Shown: positions 46,483 through 54,320 of the stretch, one piece after another
Position numbering within the stretch: position 1 is the first letter of the stretch
How the letters are laid out: each line of letters starts with the position of its first letter
NCBI GenBank assembly: GCA_024742695.1
Contig: JANSXY010000006.1
Coordinates: 149,703-213,702, forward strand
Length of the DNA: 64,000 bases
Reading direction: 5' to 3'
Origin: Paracoccaceae bacterium
Lineage (GTDB): Bacteria; Pseudomonadota; Alphaproteobacteria; Rhodobacterales; Rhodobacteraceae
Position numbers and translations under genes: made by a program
Notes under the pieces: model-generated
What the model was told of the DNA's origin: nothing
Databases searched by the model: none
The model's input: only the letters and a program-made list of their open reading frames with translations

Positions 46483-48009
46483 TCAGGCGAGATCGCCGGG
46501 CAACAGCGCGTCGGGCATGTTCTGGTAGCACACCGGCCGCAGGAACCGCCGGATCGACAGCGTGCCCACCGAGGTCGCGCCGAAATTCGTCGAGGCCGGG
46601 TAGGGCCCGCCATGCACCATCGCGTCGCACACCTCGACCCCGGTGGGGAAGCCGTTGGCCAGCACCCGGCCGGCCTTGCGTTCGAGAATCGGCATCAGGC
46701 TGCGGCCGAGTTCGGTATCGGCCGCGTCCAGATGCAGCGTGCAGGTCAGCTGGCCGTGCAGGGAATGCGCGATCTGCGCCATCTCGGCATCATTGGCGAC
46801 CCGCACGATCAGGCCCAGCGGGCCGAAGACCTCTTCGCCCAACGCCTCGTTTTCCAGCCATTCCCGGCCGGTCGTGGCGAAGAGATAGGGGGTGGCGTCG
46901 CGCCGGTCGCACATCGAGGTCAGCACCTCCTGCACGCCCTTGGCGCCGGCCACCCGGTCGCGCCCGGCGCGGTAGGCGGCGGCGATCCCGTCGGTCAGCA
47001 TGGTCTGCGCGCCGATCGGTTCCAGCGCCGCGGTGGCGGCGGCGATGAAGGCGTCGGCCTCCGGCCCGTCGATCACCACGGCGATGCCGGGATTGGTGCA
47101 GAACTGCCCCGCGCCCATCGTCAGCGACCCGGCCCAGCCCTTGGCGATCTCGGCCCCGCGCGCGGCCAGCGCGGCGGGCAACAGGAACATCGGGTTGACG
47201 GAGCCGAGTTCCCCGAAGAACGGAATCGGCTCGGGCCGCTGGGCGCAGAGGTCGAACAGCGCCCGGCCGCCGGCGAGCGAACCGGTGAAGCCCACCGCCT
47301 TGATCCGCGGATGCTGAACCAGCGCCTGGCCGACATCGCGCTTGCCGCCCTGGATCAGGCTGAACACGCCGGCGGGCATGCCGCATCCGGCGATGGCGGC
47401 GTGAATCGCTTCGGCCACGATCTCGCCGGTGCCGGGATGGGCGGAATGGCCCTTCACGACCACCGGGCAGCCGGCGGCCAGCGCCGCGGCGGTGTCGCCG
47501 CCGGCGGTGGAAAAGGCCAGCGGGAAGTTCGACGCGCCGAACACCGCCACCGGACCGATCGGGCGCTGCACCATCTTCAGATCGGGCCGGGGCAGCGGCT
47601 GGCGATCGGGCAGCGCCGGATCGTGCCGCCGGTCGAGGTAGTCGCCGGCGAGGATATGGCTGGCGAACAGCCGCAACTGGCCGGTGGTGCGGCCGCGTTC
47701 GCCCTGCAACCGCGCGACCGGCAGGCCGGTTTCCTGGGTGCCGATCTCGGTGATCGCGTCGGCCCGCGCCTCGATCTCGTCGGCGATGGCGTTGAGGAAG
47801 GCCGCGCGGGCCTCGCGGGTGGTCTGGGCGTAGGTCCAGAACGCCTGTTCGGCCGCCATGCAGGCCCGATCCACCAGCGCCGGCGTTCCGACCGAGAAGT
47901 CATGCGCCGGCCCATGTGCCGGTTCGGACCGGAAGGTAACCTCGCCGGCGATCCACTCTCCGGCGATCAGATGTTTGCCTTGCGGGGTGAAAACGGCCTT
48001 GTCGAGCAT
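46483..48009 (-). CDS. 2-oxoglutarate-semialdehyde dehydrogenase-like aldehyde dehydrogenase
   Basis: A 508-residue aldehyde dehydrogenase of the KGSADH (2,5-dioxovalerate dehydrogenase) type. Signature GASNFPLAFSTAGGDTAAAL; catalytic Glu in FGELGSVNPMF; catalytic Cys in GAGQFCTNPG. These enzymes finish non-phosphorylating pentose and sugar-acid pathways by making 2-oxoglutarate. AGGAGCCC precedes the ATG at 48009; an extension to 48093 is not needed. It heads the leftward operon with the AroE-like gene. Confidence 0.88.
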   Translation of the reverse strand: MLDKAVFTPQGKHLIAGEWIAGEVTFRSEPAHGPAHDFSVGTPALVDRACMAAEQAFWTYAQTTREARAAFLNAIADEIEARADAITEIGTQETGLPVARLQGERGRTTGQLRLFASHILAGDYLDRRHDPALPDRQPLPRPDLKMVQRPIGPVAVFGASNFPLAFSTAGGDTAAALAAGCPVVVKGHSAHPGTGEIVAEAIHAAIAGCGMPAGVFSLIQGGKRDVGQALVQHPRIKAVGFTGSLAGGRALFDLCAQRPEPIPFFGELGSVNPMFLLPAALAARGAEIAKGWAGSLTMGAGQFCTNPGIAVVIDGPEADAFIAAATAALEPIGAQTMLTDGIAAAYRAGRDRVAGAKGVQEVLTSMCDRRDATPYLFATTGREWLENEALGEEVFGPLGLIVRVANDAEMAQIAHSLHGQLTCTLHLDAADTELGRSLMPILERKAGRVLANGFPTGVEVCDAMVHGGPYPASTNFGATSVGTLSIRRFLRPVCYQNMPDALLPGDLA

Positions 48010-48114
48010 CGTGGGCTCCTGTCTGCGGGTGTCCTGTTCGCGGCGCCGGGGCGCATCCGGCGCGAGGGTGACCTCTTTGGCGACAGGATACAAGTCGCGC
48101 CACGTGGCCCTGCG

Positions 48115-48783
48115 TCAGTCCTCCGCCGTTCGCGCCAGAAGCCAGCGCATCACGCCGAGCGCCAGCGCCGCGCCCACGAGTTCGGCCAGCACGAAACCCG
48201 GCACGTCGGCCGGGCGGATACCCGAGAACGTGTCGGTCAGGCTGCGCGCGATCGCGACGGCAGGGTTGGCAAAGGACGTCGAGGCGGTGAACCAGTAGGC
48301 CGCCGTGATGTACAGCCCGACCAGCGCGGGCACCGCCGCGGGCCTGAACCGCAGCCCCCCGAGGATCGCCGCGACGAGACCGAAGGTCGCGACCACCTCG
48401 GCCAGCCATTGCCCGCCGCCGGTCCGCACCGTGGCCGACAGCTGCAGGACCGGCTGGTCGAACATCGCGTGCGCGACGAGGCTGCCGAGGATGCCGCCGG
48501 CGACCTGCGCCGCGACATATCCGGCCGCGAGCCCCGCCGCGATGTCGCGCCTGAGCGCGAAGACCATCGTGACGGCGGGGTTGAAATGCGCCCCTGACAC
48601 CGGGCCGAGAATGGTGATCAGCACGAAGAGGATCGCCCCGGTGGGAATCGTGTTGCCCAACAGCGAGACGGCTTCGTCGGCCGACAGCGCATCGGCCATG
48701 ATCCCCGAACCGACGACGGTGCCGACCAGGAACGCGGTGCCCAGCGCCTCCGCCGCCAGTCGGCGGCGCGTATCGGCGCTCAT
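48115..48783 (-). CDS. aqpS: Aquaglyceroporin of the ars operon (AqpS-like)
   Basis: A 222-residue MIP-family channel with six helices and both half-helix motifs: AHFNPAVT and FANPAVAIAR. Its place behind arsR and arsC matches the Sinorhizobium meliloti arrangement, where AqpS lets arsenite made by ArsC leave the cell in place of an ArsB or Acr3 pump. The ATG overlaps the arsC stop by 4 bp. Confidence 0.88.
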   Translation of the reverse strand: MSADTRRRLAAEALGTAFLVGTVVGSGIMADALSADEAVSLLGNTIPTGAILFVLITILGPVSGAHFNPAVTMVFALRRDIAAGLAAGYVAAQVAGGILGSLVAHAMFDQPVLQLSATVRTGGGQWLAEVVATFGLVAAILGGLRFRPAAVPALVGLYITAAYWFTASTSFANPAVAIARSLTDTFSGIRPADVPGFVLAELVGAALALGVMRWLLARTAED

Positions 48784-49280
48784 TCCGCCCCCGTCCTGCC
48801 GATCTCGTCGAGCCGATCCTGCAACGCCAGCCTGTCGAGCGAGTTGAGCGGCAGGTTGACGAGGATCGAGATCCGGTTGCGCAGCATCCGGTAGGTTTCC
48901 GAAAACGCCAGCCGGCGCTCCGCCTCGTTGCCCTCGACCGCGGCGGGATCGGGCAGGCCCCAATGCGCGCTCATCGGCTGGCCGGGCCAGTAGGGGCATT
49001 CCTCCGCCGCGGCCTGGTCGCAGACGGTGAAGACGAAGTCCATCTTCGGCGCCTCTGGCCGCGCGAACTCGTCCCAGCTTTTCGACCGCATCGCCGCGGT
49101 GTCGTGGTTGAGCCGTTCGAGAAGCTGAACCGCGTACGGGTTCAACTCTCCCTTCGGATGCGACCCGGCGGAGAAGCCGCGGAACCGGCCCATCCCCTCA
49201 CGTTCGATGATCGCCTCGGCGAGGATCGAGCGGGCGGAATTTCCGGTGCACAGGAAGAGCACGTTGTAGGGATCTGACAT
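48780..49280 (-). CDS. arsC: Arsenate reductase, thioredoxin-dependent (low-molecular-weight phosphatase fold)
   Basis: A 166-residue ArsC. The catalytic P-loop LFLCTGNSARSILAEA (Cys-x5-Arg) is at about residue 10, and the redox pair is in FTVCDQAAAEECPYWPG. GFSAGSHPKGELNPYAV is typical of the family. It reduces arsenate to arsenite for release through the coupled AqpS channel. It begins 9 bp after the arsR stop. Confidence 0.93.
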   Translation of the reverse strand: MSDPYNVLFLCTGNSARSILAEAIIEREGMGRFRGFSAGSHPKGELNPYAVQLLERLNHDTAAMRSKSWDEFARPEAPKMDFVFTVCDQAAAEECPYWPGQPMSAHWGLPDPAAVEGNEAERRLAFSETYRMLRNRISILVNLPLNSLDRLALQDRLDEIGRTGAE

Positions 49281-49289
49281 GGCGGAACC

Positions 49290-49622
49290 TCAGCAGGGGC
49301 AGGTGATCTGGTCGAGAACGGGTTGGCAAAGCTCCGGCTGGCCGCCGCAGCAGTCTTCCATCAGGAAGCCCAGAAGGTCGCGCATCTGCTCCATCCGCGC
49401 GAAATAGCGGATCGCGCGGCCTTCGCGGGCGGAGCGGACGAGCCCCGCGGCCGACAGGATGACGAGATTGTTCGACAGGGTGTTGGAGCGGATGTCCAGC
49501 GTGGCGGCCAGGCTGCCCGCCGTCATGCCCTCCGGCCCGGCGCGGACCAGAAGGCGAAAGACATCGAGGCGCGTGTCATGCGCCAGGGCGGACAGAACGG
49601 TGAGGACGGATGACTTCTCCAT
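49290..49622 (-). CDS. arsR: ArsR-type repressor of the arsC-aqpS operon
   Basis: A 110-residue winged-helix repressor (LSALAHDTRLDVFRLLV, AATLDIRSNTLSNNLVIL). The usual ELCVCDL arsenic site in the DNA helix is missing; instead the C-terminus has CC-x6-C and CPC (DCCGGQPELCQP...TCPC), like the ArsR proteins that bind As(III) at the C-terminus. No Shine-Dalgarno is visible and the -10 lies only 6 bases upstream, so the message is probably leaderless. Confidence 0.88.
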   Translation of the reverse strand: MEKSSVLTVLSALAHDTRLDVFRLLVRAGPEGMTAGSLAATLDIRSNTLSNNLVILSAAGLVRSAREGRAIRYFARMEQMRDLLGFLMEDCCGGQPELCQPVLDQITCPC

Positions 49623-49642
49623 ATTTCATGTATAATGGAAAT
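49623..49642 (-). promoter_or_regulatory. Likely ArsR operator overlapping the arsR start
   Basis: ATTTC-N10-GAAAT inverted repeat directly upstream of the leftward arsR start, covering the -10 of its promoter. The arms are perfect over 5 bases. ArsR binding here would block initiation; the fit is structural and not tested. Confidence 0.5.
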
Positions 49643-49657
49643 GATTGGGTCGGCCAA
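49629..49657 (-). promoter_or_regulatory. Promoter of arsR-arsC-aqpS
   Basis: On the minus strand, -35 TTGGCC (49657-49652), a 17-base spacer and -10 TATACA (49634-49629). Six bases after the -10 comes the ATG, which places the +1 at or next to the start codon (leaderless). Confidence 0.5.
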
Positions 49658-49702
49658 GACGATTCGTGGCGCCAATTGCCGATCCGCGAAAAAAGATTCG
49701 AC

Positions 49703-49722
49703 AAAACTAGAATTGTAGTTTT
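49703..49722 (+). promoter_or_regulatory. Near-perfect palindrome upstream of the second arsR
   Basis: AAAACTA-GAATTG-TAGTTTT: 18 of 20 bases are symmetric. It lies 9 bp before the ATG at 49732 and between a weak -35 (TTCGAC, 49697-49702) and a -10 (TTTAAT, 49720-49725). It stands out in a GC-rich genome and is the natural binding site for the second ArsR protein. Confidence 0.6.
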
Positions 49723-49731
49723 AATGGCGGC

Positions 49732-50049
49732 ATGACGACGATCACCCAGACCTCCCGCGCGCTGGCCGCGCTGGGCCACGAGGCCCGCCTGTCGATCTTC
49801 CGGCTGCTGGTGAAGGCCGGGGAACCGGGGCTTCGGGTTTCCGATATCGGCGGCGAACTGGGTATCGCGCCCTCGACGCTGGCGCATCACCTGTCCACCC
49901 TCGTCGAGGCGGGGCTGGTGGTGCAAGACCGGCAGGGGCGCGAGGTGATCAACCGGGTGGATTACCCGGCGATGCACCGGGTGCTGGATTTCCTGACCTC
50001 GGAATGCTGCGCCGGGGTCACGCTTGCCACCGGCGAGACGGCGGCGTGA
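49732..50049 (+). CDS. ArsR-family repressor of the adjacent permease
   Basis: A 105-residue winged-helix protein (LAALGHEARLSIFRLLVKAG, GIAPSTLAHHLSTLVEAGLV). It has a C-terminal Cys pair (TSECCAG), possibly a metalloid or thiol sensor site. It is divergent from the first arsR and 55 bp before the permease gene. A palindrome covers the promoter region. Confidence 0.86.
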   Translation: MTTITQTSRALAALGHEARLSIFRLLVKAGEPGLRVSDIGGELGIAPSTLAHHLSTLVEAGLVVQDRQGREVINRVDYPAMHRVLDFLTSECCAGVTLATGETAA

Positions 50050-50104
50050 CCGGCAGGCACGGAAAGACCGGGCCGGCACGGCCCGCGAACGGAAAGGAAC
50101 CGAG

Positions 50105-51157
50105 ATGACCGACGCGACCCAGCAGGCCCCCGGCCCCGCCGCGTGGCTGCGCCATGCCTGGCAGGATCACGGCGTCTGGCTCGCCTCCGGCGTGATCCTC
50201 GCGCTGCTGGCACTGTTCGATCCGCCGCAGGCGCTGGACAGCGCGGCCTTCGCCGGCGCCGCCCTGTGGCACACCGCACCCTACCTGATCCTGTCGATCG
50301 CGATCGCCGCCTGGGCGGGGGCGACCGGGGCGGACAACCTGATCGCGCGGGCGTTTTCCGGCGCGCCGCTGATGATGGTGCTGTTCGGCGCGCTTGCGGG
50401 CGGGCTGTCGCCGTTCTGTTCCTGCGGCGTGATCCCGCTGATCGCGGCGCTTCTGGCGATGGGCGTGCCGCTGTCGGCGGTGATGGCCTTCTGGCTGGCC
50501 TCGCCGATCATGGATCCGTCGATGTTCCTGCTGACGGCGGGCGTGCTGGATTTCGAGTTCGCGGTGGCCAAGACGCTGGCGGCAATCGGCCTTGGGGTGT
50601 TCGGCGGCCTCGTCGTGCATGGCCTTGGCGCGCGCGGGGCGCTGGACAACCCGCTGCGCGAAGGGGTCGGCAACGGCGGTTGCGGCGGCGCGCGGGTGCG
50701 CGCGCCGAAGCCCGTGGTCTGGCGGTTCTGGACCGAGGCCGACCGCCGCGCCCGGTTCCTGCGCGAGGCGCGCAAGACCACGCTGTTCCTTGCCAAGTGG
50801 CTGTTCCTGGCCTTCCTGATCGAAAGCCTGATGCTGGCCTGGGTGCCGGCGGAAACCGTGACCGCGGCGCTGGGCGGCACCGGCCTGTGGCCGATCCTGA
50901 CCGCCACGGTTCTGGGCGTGCCCGCCTATCTGAACGGTTACGCGGCGCTGCCACTGGTGGGCGGGCTGATCGAACAGGGCATGGCGCCGGGCGCGGGCAT
51001 GGCGTTTCTCGTGGCCGGCGGCGTCACCTCGATCCCCGCCGCGATGGCGGTCTGGGCGCTGGCCCGGCCGCCGGTCTTCGGGCTTTACCTCGCGCTGTCG
51101 CTGTCGGGCGCCTTTGCCACGGGACTTCTGTTCCAGGTCTGGACCGCGCTTGCCTGA
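50105..51157 (+). CDS. ArsP/DUF318-like permease
   Basis: A 350-residue inner-membrane permease with about eight helices. The family motif SPFCSCGVIPLIAALLAMG, with its paired Cys, is at about residue 100. The second half repeats this as AYLNGYAALPLVGGLI. ArsP of this family exports trivalent organoarsenicals; others act on heavy metals. Position behind an ArsR gene and beside arsC suggests an arsenical export role. AAGGAACC precedes the ATG. Confidence 0.82.
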   Translation: MTDATQQAPGPAAWLRHAWQDHGVWLASGVILALLALFDPPQALDSAAFAGAALWHTAPYLILSIAIAAWAGATGADNLIARAFSGAPLMMVLFGALAGGLSPFCSCGVIPLIAALLAMGVPLSAVMAFWLASPIMDPSMFLLTAGVLDFEFAVAKTLAAIGLGVFGGLVVHGLGARGALDNPLREGVGNGGCGGARVRAPKPVVWRFWTEADRRARFLREARKTTLFLAKWLFLAFLIESLMLAWVPAETVTAALGGTGLWPILTATVLGVPAYLNGYAALPLVGGLIEQGMAPGAGMAFLVAGGVTSIPAAMAVWALARPPVFGLYLALSLSGAFATGLLFQVWTALA

Positions 51158-51193
51158 TCGCCGTTGCCGGCCGGGCCGCGCGGTCCGGCCGGG

Positions 51194-54100
51194 CTATTCC
51201 GCCACAAGCCGCAGGCTGGCCGGGCCGGGCATCGCCCCCGCCCTGGCGAGGCCGGCCGGCGCCCGCCGCCGGACCATCGCGAAGACCGGCGGCGTGAAGT
51301 AGAACGACACCACCGTGGACAGCAGGACGCCGCCCGCGACCGCCATCGCGAAGGGTGGCCAGAAGGCGCCGCCGGCAAGGATCAGCGGCAGGAACCCGCC
51401 GAAGGTCGTGACCGTGGTCGACACGATATGGCGCGCCGATCCCGTCACGACCGCGACCATCGCCTGCCGGTCGCCCGCCGCGGCGCGGGCATCCCCGGCC
51501 AGACCCGACAGGATGATGATCGCCGCGTTGACCGACACGCCGATCGAGCCGATCACGCCGATCACCGCGTTGATTCCGAACGGGTACTGGAACACGGCGA
51601 GCGCCAGGATCGACAGCCCGGCGCTGAGCCCGGCCACCGCGAAGGTCACCGCCGCCAGCCGGAACGAGTTCAGCGTCAGCACCACGGTCGCGACCGACAG
51701 GGTCAGGATCAGGCCGAGCGAGGCCAGCAGGTTGTTCAGCGTCGAGGCGCGGGCGTCGCTGTCGCCGCCGAACTCGACGCGGTAGCCCGCCGGCAGGACG
51801 AACCCGGCCTCGGCCAGCGCCGCGCGGGTTTCCGCCAGCGCCTCTTCGGGCAGGACGCCATGCACCGGGAAGGCCTGCACGAGGTTCACGCGCTCGCCGT
51901 TGCGGCGGGTGATCGCACCCTCGGCCGGGGTGACGGCGACCTCGGCCAGCGCCGCAAGCGGGATGCCCGGGTAGACACCCGCCGCGGCCACCCCGGCGGC
52001 GCCCGGCGGCAGGATCGGCAAATCGGCGACGGCGGCGATATCGTCGCCCGGGCCGGCCCCCAGCCGGACACGCACCGGCAACTGCTCGGTGCCTTCCAGC
52101 ATCGACCCGCCGGCGACACCCTCGAGCGTTGCGTCCAGTTGCCGCACGACCTGGCCGAGATCGAGCCCGACCATCCGCGCCGCGGCCTCGTCGATCGTGA
52201 CGGACAGTTCCGGCGCGCCGCCCTCGAGCGTGCTGCGGACAACGCTTATCATCTCCTGCCCGGCGATGATCCGCCGCGCCGTGTCGCCCAGCTGTCGCAA
52301 TTCGGCGATCTCGGGGCCGACGAGGCGCAGTTCCACCGGCGCGTTGACGGGCGGGCCCTGCACCAGCCCGCGCACCAGGATCCGCGCCTCCGGATAGCTC
52401 CGTGACAGCGCGTCCTGCAGCGCCGGCACCAGCCGGTCGGTGGCCGCCGGCGAGGCGGTGGTGACCAGCGCCTGCGCGAAACCCGGCGCGCGGTCGCGGT
52501 CCGCGACGATGTTGTAGTAGAATGCCGGGGCCGACCGGCCGACGACCCAGTCGACCTGCACGATCCCGTCCTCGGCCCGCAGATCGGCATCGATCCGGGC
52601 CGAAAGCGCCGCGGTCGCGCCGATCGCGGTGCCCGGCGCAAGCTCGACCTCGATATGGAACTGGTCGCGCTCCACGCCGGGGAAGAACTGCGCCGTCAGC
52701 GTCGGGAAGGCGGCGAAGCCCAGCATCGGCAGCACCAGCGCCAGCGCGACGGATTTCACCGGATGCGCCAGCGACCAGGCGATCGACGCCGCGAAGGCGC
52801 GGGCCAGCCGGCCGGGCCGCGCGGCCGCGGCCGCGCGGGGCCGCAGCGCCCAGCCGGCGATGGCCGGCGTGATCGTCAACGCCGCGGCGAGCGACCACAG
52901 CAGCATCGTGACCACCGCGATGGCGATCGACCCGACGAAATCCCCGGCGGGTCCGGGCAGCAGGATCATCGGCAGGAAGGACAGGGCCGTGGTCGCCGTG
53001 GAGGCGAAGAGCGGCGCGGCGAGCCGCCGCACCGCGCCGGCCACCGCCCCGGCGCGGTCGTCGCCGGCCGTCAGCCGCTTGCCCACCTCGTCGGTCATCA
53101 CGATGGCGGCGTCGACCAGCAGGCCCAGCGCCACGATCAGCCCGGTCACCGACATCTGGTGGATCGCGAGACCGATGAGGTTCATCGTCATCAGCGTGGC
53201 CAGCGACACCACCGGCAGAACCAGCGCCACGATCAGCGCCGGCCTCGGCCCGAGGGTAAGGAACAGCACCGCCACGACCAGCGCGACACCCAGGCCCATG
53301 TTCAGCGCGACCTCGGACAGCCGGTCGGCGGTGTAGCCCGACTGGTCGAACACCAGCTCTGCCGCCAGCCCGGCGGGCAGCTCGGCACGAAACCCGTCCA
53401 GCGCGGCGCGCACATCGGCCATCCAGACGTCGACCTGAAGCCCGTCGTTGATCCGCGCCGCCACCAGGATCGCCGGCGCACCGTTCGACAGCGCCAGTTC
53501 GGCCTTGGGCGTGCGGGCGCCGCGCGTCACCTCGGCGATGTCGCCCAATTGCGTCACCCCGCCCGCCGCCGTCTGGCGCAGCACGACGCGCCGCAACCTG
53601 TCGAGCGCGGTGATCTCCCCCTCCACCGTCAGCAACAGGTCGTTCGCGGACCCTGCGAGACGCCCGGCGCGCACCTTGCTGTCGGCGGCGCGGATCGCGG
53701 CGGAAATCTCGTCGGCCGTCAGGCCCAGCGCGGCCGCGGCGGCGGGATCGACCGCCACCAGAACCTCCTCCTCGGGCGCGCCGAAGCGGTCGACGAGCTT
53801 GGTGCCCGGGATCGCGCGCAGCCGGTCGGCCAGGGACTGGGCGTATCGGTCGGCCAGCGTCAGCGGCACCCCCGGCCCATCCAGGCGGATCGCCACGATG
53901 GCGGCATAGGCCCCGGCCCCGTCCGACGAGAATTCCGGCTCCTGCACGCCGGCGGGAAAGCCGCGGGCGGCATCGTCCAGCGCGTCGCGGATCTCCGACC
54001 AGACCTGCTCGATCCACCCGTCCGGCAAGGTCTCCTGCAGTTCCAGCGAGACCACCGATATCCCGGTCGCGGAGGTCGACTCGATCTCGGCCACCTCGGG

Positions 54101-54316
54101 GATCTTCCGCAGTTCCGCCTCGATCTCGGCCGTCACCAGCGCCTCGACGCGGGCCGGGCCGGCACCGGGAAAGGCCGTGGTGACGGTGGCGAAGAGATTG
54201 GTGATCGTCGGATCCTCTTGCCGGCCGATCGCCAAGAGCGCGGACAGGCCGCCGGCGATGACCACCAGCAGCGCCAGCGCGACGAGGCGGGGGGAGCGGT
54301 AGAACAGCGTGGTCAT
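51194..54316 (-). CDS. RND-family multidrug efflux pump (AcrB-like)
   Basis: A 1040-residue inner-membrane RND transporter with 12 helices and two large periplasmic loops. Family stretches include SRLVALALLVVIAGGLSALLA near the start, QEDPTITNLFATVTTAFPGA, the central VVSLATLMTMNLIGLAIHQMSVTGLIVALGLLVDAAIVMTDEV (shown in parts by the proton-relay Asp pair in TM4) and GINAVIGVIGSIGVSVNAAII. The chosen ATG at 54316 begins the family N-terminus MTTLFYRSPRL. It lies 4 bp after the adaptor gene. No TolC gene is seen nearby. Confidence 0.92.
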   Translation of the reverse strand: MTTLFYRSPRLVALALLVVIAGGLSALLAIGRQEDPTITNLFATVTTAFPGAGPARVEALVTAEIEAELRKIPEVAEIESTSATGISVVSLELQETLPDGWIEQVWSEIRDALDDAARGFPAGVQEPEFSSDGAGAYAAIVAIRLDGPGVPLTLADRYAQSLADRLRAIPGTKLVDRFGAPEEEVLVAVDPAAAAALGLTADEISAAIRAADSKVRAGRLAGSANDLLLTVEGEITALDRLRRVVLRQTAAGGVTQLGDIAEVTRGARTPKAELALSNGAPAILVAARINDGLQVDVWMADVRAALDGFRAELPAGLAAELVFDQSGYTADRLSEVALNMGLGVALVVAVLFLTLGPRPALIVALVLPVVSLATLMTMNLIGLAIHQMSVTGLIVALGLLVDAAIVMTDEVGKRLTAGDDRAGAVAGAVRRLAAPLFASTATTALSFLPMILLPGPAGDFVGSIAIAVVTMLLWSLAAALTITPAIAGWALRPRAAAAARPGRLARAFAASIAWSLAHPVKSVALALVLPMLGFAAFPTLTAQFFPGVERDQFHIEVELAPGTAIGATAALSARIDADLRAEDGIVQVDWVVGRSAPAFYYNIVADRDRAPGFAQALVTTASPAATDRLVPALQDALSRSYPEARILVRGLVQGPPVNAPVELRLVGPEIAELRQLGDTARRIIAGQEMISVVRSTLEGGAPELSVTIDEAAARMVGLDLGQVVRQLDATLEGVAGGSMLEGTEQLPVRVRLGAGPGDDIAAVADLPILPPGAAGVAAAGVYPGIPLAALAEVAVTPAEGAITRRNGERVNLVQAFPVHGVLPEEALAETRAALAEAGFVLPAGYRVEFGGDSDARASTLNNLLASLGLILTLSVATVVLTLNSFRLAAVTFAVAGLSAGLSILALAVFQYPFGINAVIGVIGSIGVSVNAAIIILSGLAGDARAAAGDRQAMVAVVTGSARHIVSTTVTTFGGFLPLILAGGAFWPPFAMAVAGGVLLSTVVSFYFTPPVFAMVRRRAPAGLARAGAMPGPASLRLVAE

Positions 54317-54320
54317 CGCG

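Noticed and set aside
49631..49636. Perfect TATAAT on the + strand upstream of the second arsR
   Set aside because: It lies about 100 bp from the ATG at 49732 and is part of the first arsR's operator; no -35 at 17 bases upstream was found.
50105..51157. Assigning the permease as the arsenite pump ArsB or Acr3
   Set aside because: The FCSCG motif and helix layout are those of the ArsP/DUF318 family; ArsB and Acr3 signatures are absent.
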